DNA of 54,365 nt from Chromatiales bacterium (GTDB taxonomy: Bacteria > Pseudomonadota > Gammaproteobacteria > Chromatiales > Chromatiaceae): positions 1 through 54,365 of the forward strand of contig JANQEV010000054.1 of the NCBI GenBank assembly GCA_028278145.1, given 5' to 3'. The notes under the pieces were generated by a model that did not search any database, was not told where the DNA came from, and saw only the letters and a program-made list of their open reading frames with translations. This document shows, piece after piece, positions 1 through 8,096 of the stretch. Position 1 is the stretch's first letter. Each line of letters begins with the position of its first letter. A program made the translations under genes and the position numbers.

Positions 1-492
1 AACTTCCAGGGATTCGGTAAGAAATTCCAACGTAATATCGTATGAGCACTCTTTGACCAGGTCATAGATGCGCCATAAAAGCCTCAGTCCGGTTCCGGCA
101 GTTACGTAGTGATACCCGAACAGCTCCGAAGAGAAACAGTAGCTCCGATCATCACACATCTTACCCTTGCGCCCATCAATCGGATAAAACCCCATATGGG
201 TCAACAACAGGTAATTTTTGCCAAGGGCATCCTCCCAACTGATGGCCCTGATAAGTTTACCCTTATAGCTTGCACCCTTGGGAATATCTGAAGCCGCCAG
301 CTCCTGGACACCAAATGTGGAACTCCTGACAGGAGCAACCACATCACTACACAACTTCGCAATCTCCTGTTTGCTGTATCCAGATTTTGCAAGCGAGAGG
401 ATATCTGCCGATGAGCAACTAGCTGCAATTACTACACAAGAGTAGAAACTGAGTGCCAGCAACGACAGGAGTGCCATGTACCTGTTTAGCAT
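1..492 (-). CDS. Secreted protein, M949_RS01915-like, partial (C-terminus off the left edge)
   Basis: The reading frame is open from an ATG at 490-492 to the window edge (164 codons, no stop). It starts with a hydrophobic signal peptide (residues about 1-24, MLNRYMALLSLLAL...), so the product is probably exported. The mature part has a pattern of the form WEDxLGxNYLLLT followed by LLWRIYDLVKECSYDITLEF. This resembles proteins labelled M949_RS01915 family surface polysaccharide biosynthesis protein, a weakly characterised group; this is recalled from family patterns, not searched. The C-terminal part is missing because of the window end, not visible damage. An alternative ATG lies five codons in. 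It lies downstream of the sortase gene on the same strand, 126 bp away, so it could belong to that transcript. Confidence 0.6.
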   Translation of the reverse strand, partial: MLNRYMALLSLLALSFYSCVVIAASCSSADILSLAKSGYSKQEIAKLCSDVVAPVRSSTFGVQELAASDIPKGASYKGKLIRAISWEDALGKNYLLLTHMGFYPIDGRKGKMCDDRSYCFSSELFGYHYVTAGTGLRLLWRIYDLVKECSYDITLEFLTESLEV

Positions 493-618
493 GTTCAATC
501 CTTGTCTGTTCTATCAAGTGATTAATAGTATACAAACTATTATTTACATGAAAACAAACATCCTGAGCCTTGATATACCCCCTTACTTAGAGTAACAACA
601 CAGCTATTATTGAACCAC

Positions 619-1209
619 CTAAAACGCAACCTTTTTTGCTCGCACCACATAACGCATGGGTCCGCCTGGAACTATGGCATTGAAGGGATAGCAGGTAATC
701 AGTGTCAAACCTTCATCACTGGTGTCCTGCAATAACCAGGTCTCATCCTTGTGATGTATCGAAGCATCTATAACCTGGTAACCATGTACCTTGCCATCCT
801 TGAGAGTCAGATCCATTCGATCCCCGGTTTGAAGTTGCTTCAAGAACCTGAAATGGGTATCCCGGTGACCACTGATGGCGCTGTTACCACCGCTTCCCAA
901 CTGACCTGTCCCAACTACATGCCCAGGGCCGAAGGCCATACTGCGGCCGCTGGCATCCGCCAGTACAATCTGATCCACCTGCAAACGCTTTACCTGCATC
1001 CGTGCTACAGGCCAGGTATCTGCCCAGGGCCATGGCCGCACCTGCTGAGAACCGTCCAGTGTCTCACTCCACGCCTGTTGCAACAGTTGTTGTGCCAGCC
1101 AAGCCTTGGCTTCCAGCCAGGCTCCCTCCCCCAGTTGCCAGACACCGAACAGGAAGCAGCTTGCTGATACTATGGCCATGATCCGTTTTCTGCTTGCCTT
1201 ATTTGCCAT
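619..1209 (-). CDS. Class GN sortase (dedicated proteobacterial sortase)
   Basis: A 196-residue sortase: a transpeptidase that cleaves a C-terminal sorting signal and transfers the protein to an acceptor in the envelope. Residues 9-30 form an N-terminal membrane anchor, placing the catalytic domain in the periplasm. The three sortase residues are visible: His115 in SGHRDTH, Cys173 in TLITCYPF and Arg186 in GPMRYVVRA. Length and layout match the class GN sortases of Gram-negative bacteria, which normally pair with a single dedicated substrate gene. That substrate is encoded immediately upstream: its stop codon is three bases before this ATG, and GGGAG in its last codons provides the Shine-Dalgarno, so translation is probably coupled. 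An internal Met11 start is possible but would trim the membrane anchor. Confidence 0.93.
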   Translation of the reverse strand: MANKASRKRIMAIVSASCFLFGVWQLGEGAWLEAKAWLAQQLLQQAWSETLDGSQQVRPWPWADTWPVARMQVKRLQVDQIVLADASGRSMAFGPGHVVGTGQLGSGGNSAISGHRDTHFRFLKQLQTGDRMDLTLKDGKVHGYQVIDASIHHKDETWLLQDTSDEGLTLITCYPFNAIVPGGPMRYVVRAKKVAF

Positions 1210-1212
1210 AGT

Positions 1213-3360
1213 TCAACTCCCAGTTGCCCTGCGTGGGAGAAGATCCAGCAACCATTCAAACTTTCTTGCCAACCATCCGGCCAGTATTCCGAGCAGGCCT
1301 AACAACAGATGCAGTGGTGCCGGGGTAGCAGATTGCGGCAAGCTACCAAACACTTGGTTGCTACTCCAACCCTTGGGTAGATTGGTTGGGATATTTTTCT
1401 GTTTGAGATCCTTATCCATGGGCCGGACCGGTGTCTTATCCACTGCCACCAGGCTGGTGTACTTACTCACCAGTTTGTGAGTCAAGGCAATATCGAGTAC
1501 TGCAGTACGCACCTCACTCTCCGGTTTGCCACGTGCCCTCTCATCCATCAGGTCAGCTATGGTACGCCTGGCCCAGAGCAGGTGTACTCCAGGACTATCA
1601 GCACCACCCTCCATCTCTATACTGCGACTCCAGGGCTTGCCATCGAGAACACCTTTGATCTGCATCTGGGTGGGTTTCTGCTCTGTTCGCAGTGCCACCA
1701 GCAATGGCTCTCCCAGGTAGAGATCTGGGATCCGCTGTGGACGCAGATCCGCCTTGATACCGTCCGCCAGCTCGATGGTGATATCTGTAAGCATGGGTGA
1801 CTCCAACTTGGAAAACAGTTCAGCCATCTTCTGCTTTACTTCATCCACCTTGCCGATATAAGTAAAGGTACCGCGTCCGAACTGTGCTGCCCTGGTCATG
1901 AAAAAGCTATTGGGAGCAGAACCAATACCTACGGTAAACAGGCGACTGGATCCAAGTTGCTGTTGAATAGTATTGAACAGTTTCTCCTCATTACCCACAC
2001 TGCCGTCGGTAAGAAACACCACCTGTCGCAGCATGCCTTCAGATGCATCATCCCGCAGTGCCAGGCGCAGGGCCGAAAGCATCTCAGTGCCGCCTTCGGC
2101 ATAGAGCCCCGCCACATAGTTCATGGCCTTGTGGATATTGTTGGGAGTGACCTGTACCGCGCCCCGGAACAGTGCACTGGTATTGCTGTTGAACTGGATG
2201 ACATTAAAGCGATCACCCGGTTGCAGCCGTTTCAGAGCCAGCAACAATGCGGCTCGAGCCTGATCAATAGACGCGCCATGCATGGAACCTGAGGTATCGA
2301 TTACATATATCACTTCACGCGCAATGCGACCGGCATCCGCATTAGCCTTGGCCGGTGGCATCACCATCATCAGTGAGTAATCTGCATCATCCCAGTTCTC
2401 CCGGAACATGGCAGCCTGGGGTGCATTGTTGGCTGCAGGCACCCAGGTTAGTTCAAAATCCCTGTCTGCCGGAACCTGCCCCTCACGCAGGGTCATGTGG
2501 TGCACTCCCTGTTCATCCTGGGTAGTGTCCATTGGGTGATAACTACTCTCCAGGCGTGCCAGCGGAAAACCTGCATTAAGGTTTACCTGAATCGAGACCT
2601 GATTGATCTTGCCATGGGCTGGGTCCAGCACCGGAGGAGTTATGCGCGAGGCATCAGGGACCTGATCAGTATCCTTGGCCCAGCCACTACCTTGAAACCC
2701 CTTGATCTCATCACTCTGCTTGGGTGTACCAGGTATGTACCTGGGTGCAACAACCAGAGGAAAACGGATGCTGAATCGCTCCTGGTCATAGTGCAGATTC
2801 TGCTGGTACTCGATCTCCACCACCACCTCTTCGCCCGGGGCTATGTTGGCTACTGCTGTGGTAAAGATATTGGGACGCTCCTGGCGCAGCAGGCTGGCCT
2901 TTTTACCCTCACGCTTGGCCTTCTCATAGGTACGCCTGGCCTCTGCCTTCTCCTTTATCTCACCTTCTATGATGCGCTCACCGATACGCAGACGCATACG
3001 ATCTACTGCAGCATCTTCCGGGAGTGGAAATACATAGATACCTTCGGCCCACTCACTACTGATGTTATGGAAGCGCTGGTGCACCGAGACCCGGGCCAGC
3101 ATACCGCTCACATCCATCTTTACATCGGTCTTGAGCATAGGTGCATCCAGGCTCACGCCACCACTGGCCAGATGCAGCAACAGACTGCCGCGCTGTACCT
3201 GGTCCTGTTCCATTGGCGTCATCTCTGCCGCTGCATCCGCAGCCACTGCTTGTGGCAACTGCCAACATAGCAGCAGTGACAACAGGACTATCATGGTTGA
3301 ATGACGTGGCTTACGGGACCTGCCACTACCTGGGAATACTGTTATTGTTGTGGTTGTCAT
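1213..3360 (-). CDS. Sortase target protein with VIT and vWA domains
   Basis: The dedicated substrate of the adjacent sortase. From the ATG at 3360 it is 715 residues: signal peptide (about 14-41), a VIT (inter-alpha-trypsin inhibitor) domain at roughly 75-195, a von Willebrand A domain with the metal-binding motif DTSGSM at 355-360, and a C-terminal sorting signal. The sorting signal is LPQSA at about 674-678, then a hydrophobic helix and a short basic tail (RRATGS). VIT plus vWA suggests surface adhesion or ligand binding; this is inference. Ten in-frame codons lie upstream (to 3390), but the start at 3360 is preferred because GAGAAGGG lies just before it. The family is known as the marine proteobacterial sortase target protein. 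Confidence 0.92.
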   Translation of the reverse strand: MTTTTITVFPGSGRSRKPRHSTMIVLLSLLLCWQLPQAVAADAAAEMTPMEQDQVQRGSLLLHLASGGVSLDAPMLKTDVKMDVSGMLARVSVHQRFHNISSEWAEGIYVFPLPEDAAVDRMRLRIGERIIEGEIKEKAEARRTYEKAKREGKKASLLRQERPNIFTTAVANIAPGEEVVVEIEYQQNLHYDQERFSIRFPLVVAPRYIPGTPKQSDEIKGFQGSGWAKDTDQVPDASRITPPVLDPAHGKINQVSIQVNLNAGFPLARLESSYHPMDTTQDEQGVHHMTLREGQVPADRDFELTWVPAANNAPQAAMFRENWDDADYSLMMVMPPAKANADAGRIAREVIYVIDTSGSMHGASIDQARAALLLALKRLQPGDRFNVIQFNSNTSALFRGAVQVTPNNIHKAMNYVAGLYAEGGTEMLSALRLALRDDASEGMLRQVVFLTDGSVGNEEKLFNTIQQQLGSSRLFTVGIGSAPNSFFMTRAAQFGRGTFTYIGKVDEVKQKMAELFSKLESPMLTDITIELADGIKADLRPQRIPDLYLGEPLLVALRTEQKPTQMQIKGVLDGKPWSRSIEMEGGADSPGVHLLWARRTIADLMDERARGKPESEVRTAVLDIALTHKLVSKYTSLVAVDKTPVRPMDKDLKQKNIPTNLPKGWSSNQVFGSLPQSATPAPLHLLLGLLGILAGWLARKFEWLLDLLPRRATGS

Positions 3361-3364
3361 TGTT

Positions 3365-3550
3365 CTACCCTTCTCTATCCAACTGTTCATTTACACGGGT
3401 TCTGGAGGGCAAGCTACTTGGTTCCAGCCGATAGCTGCCTGGTGCAGGCGCCTCTGGCGAGCTATCCAAGAACTCATCACTCAGGGGGCGGATAATCATC
3501 TGCAACTGCCGCCGTCTTTGCCGATCGTTGTCAACTAGTGCAAGTATCAT
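3365..3550 (-). CDS. Small protein at the head of the sortase operon (61 aa)
   Basis: A 61-codon reading frame directly upstream of the sortase target. It has a strong Shine-Dalgarno (GGAGGG, 8 bases before the ATG), better than those of most genes here. It ends in GAT AGA GAA GGG TAG, and this same stretch supplies the Shine-Dalgarno for the target gene starting at 3360, so the two are arranged for translational coupling. The product begins MILALVDNDRQRRRQLQMII and is charged and Pro/Ser-rich later; there is no signal peptide or membrane segment. I do not recognise a family. It could be a leader peptide controlling the operon or a functional small protein. Reality of translation is moderately supported; function is unknown. 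Confidence 0.5.
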   Translation of the reverse strand: MILALVDNDRQRRRQLQMIIRPLSDEFLDSSPEAPAPGSYRLEPSSLPSRTRVNEQLDREG

Positions 3551-3658
3551 GTGTTTAACCCTCCGGTCAGATTTGGCCCAGCGTGCCGTCCCTGGCAGTT
3601 AATTGAGATGTAACCTTGTCCTTGAATGCGCCGGTTGAGTTAATTACACACACGCGCG

Positions 3659-3719
3659 ATGGCAGAGTGGTTGCGCAATAGTGGCAGGGCAGTGGCAAAA
3701 TCTGTCAGAAATGTGGCAG
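3659..3719. promoter_or_regulatory. Phased array of GTGGCAG-like 7-mers upstream of the sortase operon
   Basis: Six 7-bp units start at 3659 (ATGGCAG), 3670 (GTTGCGC, weak), 3681 (GTGGCAG), 3692 (GTGGCAA), 3702 (CTGTCAG) and 3713 (GTGGCAG). Spacings are 11, 11, 11, 10 and 11 bp, one helical turn each. Direct repeats with this spacing are typical binding sites of OmpR-family response regulators, and PdsR, an OmpR-type regulator of sortase systems, is encoded at 8097. The array lies in the divergent region between the sortase operon (start 3550) and the operon starting at 3817. The binding protein is inferred. Confidence 0.55.
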
Positions 3720-3816
3720 GTTATATTGATAATGGAATGACATAGGCGCCAGGAGTGCATATACCTGGCCAGCATGGGACGATATAATTCACCGTAAAAT
3801 CGCAATAGGCCTAGAT

Positions 3817-4014
3817 ATGCAATCCAGCAAACAGACCAAACCATTGAACGTCACTGAACGGCGTTCCACTATAGAAGAGTTCCTGGAGTACTGTGCGACA
3901 GAGAAACAGAACCGCCACAACTCCGGCGAACCATTCGATGTCGGCTGCTTTGACCAAGCAGTTGATATTGCTTTGGAAAAGTTAATAGCACTGCAGAACG
4001 AGGGCTGGACGTGA
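3817..4014 (+). CDS. Small protein overlapping the SbcC-like ATPase gene (65 aa)
   Basis: A 65-residue frame that ends in a GTGA overlap with the next gene (its TGA at 4012-4014, the GTG start of the ATPase at 4011). This is a common sign of co-translation and is the main argument that it is real. The product is acidic, mostly helical in composition, contains two Cys (residues 26 and 44 or so) and no membrane segment; sequence features include STIEEFLEYCATE and FDQAVDIALEKLIALQNEG. I do not recognise a family. Shine-Dalgarno is weak. By position it takes the place where SbcD would stand next to SbcC, but it is far too short to be a nuclease. A regulatory or partner subunit for the ATPase is a reasonable guess only. 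Confidence 0.55.
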   Translation: MQSSKQTKPLNVTERRSTIEEFLEYCATEKQNRHNSGEPFDVGCFDQAVDIALEKLIALQNEGWT

Positions 4015-5762
4015 TAATACAGAACCTCAAGGCAGCGAATATTCTCAAGTATAAGAAGCTGGATCTGCAGGATATCCCTGAGCATGGATTGATTGCTGTG
4101 AGCGGTCAAAACGAGTCGGGTAAAAGTACCATTGGCGAAACTGTCTGCTTCGCCCTGTTTGGACGCACCTTTTCACTAGACCAGGATGACATCAGCAAAC
4201 TGATCCGCTGGGGTGAAAACCGCTGCACAGTAACCATGACCTTCATGGAAAATAATGGAGAGAGCTTCAGCATTTCCCGCAGTCTGGATATTGAAGGCAA
4301 CCACTCCGCTAGTCTGTGGCGCACCGATGATCCGGAGAATCCCATCGCTAATGGCAAGGAGGCTGTAGATAAGGCCATATATGAGCTTACGGCCTACGGG
4401 TATGACGAATTCGTCGAGTCTTTTTACCTGGCCCAGCGTGAGATCACCAGCCCCCACCCCCACAGTGTTACTCTGAAAACCATTGCCGGCCTCTCCACCC
4501 TGGAGAAGAGTGCATCGATTATCGAGAATGAGATGCAGCAGGCTGAGTCCAATATCGCCTCCATGCGGACTGAGTTATCTCAGCAGCAGGATGAACTTCT
4601 CATGCTGGGGGTCGACCCTGAGCATCTGGGCAATCTGATTAGTGAAAAAAACCATGCCGATCAGGAACAGCAGCGCCTCTCACAACGCGTCGATCACTAT
4701 GAGTCCACCCTGAAAGAGTACTCACGAGTACATCCAAAGTTAATACGCCGCAACACCACCCACGGCCGTCTCAGCTTCTGGCTGGGCATGATAAGTATCA
4801 TGCTGATTGTCCTGGTGTCAGCATGGCTACTGATGCTGATTCAGCCCAATCTGAAACAGACCTGGCTGGATCTGTTCACTCCGTATGTACCCCACGGTAT
4901 CTGGTGGGCGATACTGCCTGCGATCCCACTAGGCATGCTGCTCAAGAGCTATAACACCAGTATCCGGAACCTGCGCCTGCCTGGAGTGGCATTAGGTGCT
5001 GCCCTGCTGGATCACGATGAAAACCAGGGATTGCCAGAAGAGTTACTGCAGCAGTGTAAAACCATGGCACAACAGGCGAACACCAGCACTCTGGATGGGG
5101 CCATGTTGAACGATGAGATGCAACCTTTGCTGGAAAATCTGAAATCCAGACAGGAAGCAAATGCCACCAGAAGCAAGGAGTTAACAGAGCCTATCAGCAA
5201 AGAAGAGAAACGTCGTGATCAGGCCACAGCCTTGGAGAAGAGAATCAAGAAGCTGGAGGGTGATATCAACACCAGCACTGAGCGAAATCAGGCGCAACGT
5301 ATAGCCATCGAGTTACTGGCCGGGGCCAGCCGACATCTCTCCAGGCGTTTCAACCATGTAATCCGGGAACATGTGGGTATGACCCTGCCCCTGTTCACTG
5401 AAAACCGTTACGAGCATCTGCAGATAGATGATGACATGACCATCCAGGTATTCTCCAATGAGAAGCGTGATTATCTGGATCTGGATGAGATCTCCAGCGG
5501 CACCCAGCGTCAGATCATGCTTGCAGTACGCCTGGCCCTGTCTCAGGAACTGGCCAGTCGCAGAGTGGGCAGTGATCAGTTTCTGATCCTGGATGAGCCC
5601 TTTGCCTTCTTCGATCAGGAACGCACCACAAACTCCCTGAATGTACTGCCGGAGCTGAGCAAGGACCTGCCCCAGATCTTTGTCACCTCTCAGGTGTTCC
5701 CTGCAGGTTCCAGCTTCCAACGCGAGATTGTCTGCAGACGCGACGCCATTGAACTGCAGTAG
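4011..5762 (+). CDS. SbcC/RecN-like AAA ATPase with two internal membrane helices
   Basis: 583 residues with the split ABC-ATPase head of the SMC/SbcC/Rad50 group. Walker A is GQNESGKST (32-40), the ABC signature is SSGTQRQ (495-501), and Walker B is FLILDEP (524-530). Between the half-heads lie coiled coils (about 165-240 and 345-435), as in SbcC. Unusually, the centre of the arm holds two predicted transmembrane helices (about 254-277 and 296-312), separated by a short hydrophilic loop. YhaN-type ATPases also combine an SbcC-like head with membrane segments. The protein is therefore probably an inner-membrane-anchored ATPase with heads in the cytoplasm. No SbcD-like nuclease is nearby. GTG start, overlapping the small upstream gene; the downstream methyltransferase starts 15 bases later. 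The DNA or other substrate is unknown. Confidence 0.85.
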   Translation: MIIQNLKAANILKYKKLDLQDIPEHGLIAVSGQNESGKSTIGETVCFALFGRTFSLDQDDISKLIRWGENRCTVTMTFMENNGESFSISRSLDIEGNHSASLWRTDDPENPIANGKEAVDKAIYELTAYGYDEFVESFYLAQREITSPHPHSVTLKTIAGLSTLEKSASIIENEMQQAESNIASMRTELSQQQDELLMLGVDPEHLGNLISEKNHADQEQQRLSQRVDHYESTLKEYSRVHPKLIRRNTTHGRLSFWLGMISIMLIVLVSAWLLMLIQPNLKQTWLDLFTPYVPHGIWWAILPAIPLGMLLKSYNTSIRNLRLPGVALGAALLDHDENQGLPEELLQQCKTMAQQANTSTLDGAMLNDEMQPLLENLKSRQEANATRSKELTEPISKEEKRRDQATALEKRIKKLEGDINTSTERNQAQRIAIELLAGASRHLSRRFNHVIREHVGMTLPLFTENRYEHLQIDDDMTIQVFSNEKRDYLDLDEISSGTQRQIMLAVRLALSQELASRRVGSDQFLILDEPFAFFDQERTTNSLNVLPELSKDLPQIFVTSQVFPAGSSFQREIVCRRDAIELQ

Positions 5763-5777
5763 CATTGCGGAGCACAC

Positions 5778-6698
5778 GTGCACCAGGATCTGACTCCATT
5801 CGCCAACCGCCTGCTCAAGAACCATCGTCACTGGAAAAAATGGGCCCGACGCCGCGGGATTAGCTGCTATCGCATCTATGATCGGGACATACCTGAGTTT
5901 CCGCTGCTAATTGACTGGTACGAAGGACAGGTGCATATACAGACCTATCTACGCAGCAATATAGAGATATCTGAACCTGAACTGATACCAATCCTGTGTG
6001 AAGTTCTGGAAATCTCTGAACCTGATATTGCCTTCAAGACCAGACGGCAACAGAAGGGAAGCTCTCAATATGAAAAGACCGGTCTCTATCCCAGACCATT
6101 CACGGTGCAAGAAGCCGGGCTTAGCTTCGAGGTGGATCTGCACCGTTACCTGGACACCGGCCTGTTTCTGGATCACCGCATCACCCGCAGCCTGGTTCGG
6201 GATAAGTCCGAGGGGCGACGTCTGCTAAATCTATTCGCATATACCGGCTCTTTCAGTGTGTATGCTGCAGCAGGTGGCGCCGAAGGTTCCGTAACGGTAG
6301 ATCTGTCCAACACCTACCAGGATTGGAGCAGACGCAACTTCCAGTTGAACCAGATGGATGAGTCCAGGCATCTTCTGGTGCGTGAGGACGTATTCAAGTA
6401 CCTGCACCTGGCTAAGAAGAACAAGGAGAGATTTGATCTGATCATGCTGGACCCGCCCAGCTTCTCCAACTCCAAACGCATGCGTGACACCCTGGACGTG
6501 CAACGGGATCACCCCAAGCTGCTGGAAGGCTGCGTGCAACTGCTAAACCCTGGTGGTGAAATCATCTTCTCCAATAACCTGCGCAAATTCCGCATCGACC
6601 CGACAATCGGTGAACACGGTGAGGAGATAACCAGCAAGACCATTCCGGAAGACTTCAAACGGCATAAGGTCCATCATTGCTGGCTGTTTAAGGCGTGA
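5778..6698 (+). CDS. Class I SAM methyltransferase, RlmK-like
   Basis: 306 residues resembling the C-terminal half of E. coli RlmKL (YcbY), which makes m7G2069 in 23S rRNA. The N-terminal part (1-75) has the motif RLLKNHRHWKKWARRRGISCYRIYDRDIPE, rewritten here as its key pieces NRLLKN and RIYDRDIPE. The SAM-binding motif is LLNLFAYTGSFSVYAA (149-164), acidic Asp175 follows the next strand, and the catalytic or base-binding motif is LDPPSFSNSK (224-233). It lacks the RlmL half and THUMP domain of the E. coli fusion, so it is a stand-alone enzyme. GTG start at 5778; it overlaps the next gene by GTGA at 6695. rRNA as substrate follows from the family; the exact base is inference. Confidence 0.85.
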   Translation: MHQDLTPFANRLLKNHRHWKKWARRRGISCYRIYDRDIPEFPLLIDWYEGQVHIQTYLRSNIEISEPELIPILCEVLEISEPDIAFKTRRQQKGSSQYEKTGLYPRPFTVQEAGLSFEVDLHRYLDTGLFLDHRITRSLVRDKSEGRRLLNLFAYTGSFSVYAAAGGAEGSVTVDLSNTYQDWSRRNFQLNQMDESRHLLVREDVFKYLHLAKKNKERFDLIMLDPPSFSNSKRMRDTLDVQRDHPKLLEGCVQLLNPGGEIIFSNNLRKFRIDPTIGEHGEEITSKTIPEDFKRHKVHHCWLFKA

Positions 6699-7126
6699 TC
6701 GATCCATCCGGTCCATGGGCACTGTTTGCAGGCAGCTTCCTTGCCTCCACTCTACTGCCCGGTGGCTCAGAGGCCATGCTGCTATATGCAGTTAGCCAGG
6801 CTCCAGATAATCAGGCTATGTACTGGCTTGTCGCCACCATAGGCAACAGCCTCGGAGGTATGAGCAGCTGGCTGCTGGGCTGGTGGATTGCCCGGCGTTT
6901 TCCTGACCGCATCCTGCATAAACCGGAACAGCGTCGGGCCCTGGAACGTATCGCCAGGCGCGGCTCACCGGTGCTGTTGCTATCCTGGTTGCCGGTGGTG
7001 GGAGACCCTCTGTGCCTCGCCGCTGGCTGGAGCGGTGTTGGAGTAGTGTCGTCTGCCCTGTTTATAACTATCGGCAAGGCGTTGCGTTACGCCCTGCTGC
7101 TGGGACTGTTTAACGGCTTAGTATGA
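6695..7126 (+). CDS. YqaA/DedA-type inner-membrane protein
   Basis: 143 residues, almost entirely membrane segments, with the YqaA-like pattern FLASTLLPGGSEAMLL near the N-terminus, NSLGGMSSWLLGWW in the second segment, and SWLPVVGDPLCLAAGW in the third. YqaA belongs to the SNARE-associated/DedA/VTT group, several members of which are lipid flippases or affect membrane homeostasis. The role of YqaA itself is not settled. The GTG start overlaps the stop of the methyltransferase, and a terminator follows 32 bases after the stop, so this is the last gene of the operon that starts at 3817. Confidence 0.85.
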   Translation: MIDPSGPWALFAGSFLASTLLPGGSEAMLLYAVSQAPDNQAMYWLVATIGNSLGGMSSWLLGWWIARRFPDRILHKPEQRRALERIARRGSPVLLLSWLPVVGDPLCLAAGWSGVGVVSSALFITIGKALRYALLLGLFNGLV

Positions 7127-7158
7127 ATACCCAGTCGGTCGGTACTAGTGGGAAATAA

Positions 7159-7187
7159 AAAAGGGTGAAGCAATGCTTCACCCTTTT
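7159..7187. terminator. Bidirectional rho-independent terminator
   Basis: A perfect 13-bp stem (AAAAGGGTGAAGC and its complement) with a 3-base loop lies between the convergent yqaA-like and CBS-protein genes. A-rich sequence on the left and T-rich on the right let it serve both strands. Confidence 0.9.
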
Positions 7188-7233
7188 GACTATCTAAATT
7201 GAATTGGCTTGAACTATTAGCTGGGGTACCTCA

Positions 7234-7821
7234 TTAGCCATTAAGTGCCATATCTGCTACACCTGTAGCTACACCGGAAACAGCAATTGGCTCACCCAAC
7301 TGGGTACTGATCTGAACCGATGAGAACACACCACAGATCACCTGGGCACCACTGAAGTCCTTGTCAACTACCAAGGCGTGACGTCGTCCCATGTGTTTCA
7401 TTACTGCCACCACATCTGACACCCTGGCTTCTTTGATCTCTTCCATATCCAGAACTTCAATCTTATCCTGGGTGGTCATTACGTCACGCACCATGACATC
7501 TTCACGCTTGCCTCCCACCTGGCTCATGTACTTCACCACCTTACCACCAGTAAGGTCATTAGAGGTGATGATACCCATCACATGGTTGAACTGGTTAGCT
7601 ACAAACAGCAGATGTACATTACTGGAGGTCATGCGCTGAGAGGCTTCATCCAGGTTTGCACAAGGGCTGATGCCCATAGCGGTAACTTTCTTGAGATCTG
7701 TCATGACATCGACTGCCGGGCTCTTCAGGCTTACCTTTTCCGGTAGATCCTGAACTGGGCGGTAATAGGTGACATCGCTATCCAGGGTGGATTTAGTCAG
7801 TGTTTTTGGGCCTTTATTCAA
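7234..7821 (-). CDS. CBS-domain pair protein
   Basis: 195 residues with two CBS motifs (about 37-92 and 110-172), which together form a Bateman module that usually binds adenine nucleotides. The first contains VTAMGISPCANLDEA and GIITSNDLTGG; the second contains VRDVMTTQDKIEVL and RRHALVV. There is no other catalytic or membrane domain, so it is probably a stand-alone sensor or regulatory subunit. The start codon is TTG at 7819-7821, supported by AGGAGA seven bases upstream. It is transcribed divergently from pdsR, so the 275-bp region between holds both promoters. A link to the sortase regulators is suggested only by position. Confidence 0.85.
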   Translation of the reverse strand: MNKGPKTLTKSTLDSDVTYYRPVQDLPEKVSLKSPAVDVMTDLKKVTAMGISPCANLDEASQRMTSSNVHLLFVANQFNHVMGIITSNDLTGGKVVKYMSQVGGKREDVMVRDVMTTQDKIEVLDMEEIKEARVSDVVAVMKHMGRRHALVVDKDFSGAQVICGVFSSVQISTQLGEPIAVSGVATGVADMALNG

Positions 7822-7960
7822 TTTAGTATCTCCTCACATCTTGTTTCATCTAGATTTACAGCAGGGAAAACATCACTCTTGTTTTTATTCTTAGATTTCA
7901 GTGTAGAGGAAAAAAGATGCATTAGTAATCACTTATATTGCTGGGTCTATAAGACATCTG

Positions 7961-8018
7961 TATTACAAGGGTATTACACCACAATAGTTATATACCTATC
8001 TAGAGTTAGAGTGTAATA
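7961..8018. promoter_or_regulatory. TATTACA repeats upstream of pdsR
   Basis: TATTACAA at 7961 and TATTACAC at 7972 are direct repeats one helical turn (11 bp) apart, and the reverse complement GTGTAATA occurs at 8011-8018. They lie 79-136 bp before the pdsR start, in the divergent region shared with the CBS gene. Spacing suits an OmpR-type regulator, perhaps autoregulation by PdsR, although the motif differs from the GTGGCAG array at 3659. Confidence 0.35.
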
Positions 8019-8096
8019 GCCAATCCAGGCGCATAAGATGTTAATCTAAGGAGCCTCTGATTAATATTTCAATACTAGTATTAATAGATCATATAA

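Noticed and set aside
5313-5831. 172-codon minus-strand frame opposite the ATPase C-terminus
   Set aside because: Shadow of the real gene, no Shine-Dalgarno, and the plus strand has Walker B and signature motifs in place.
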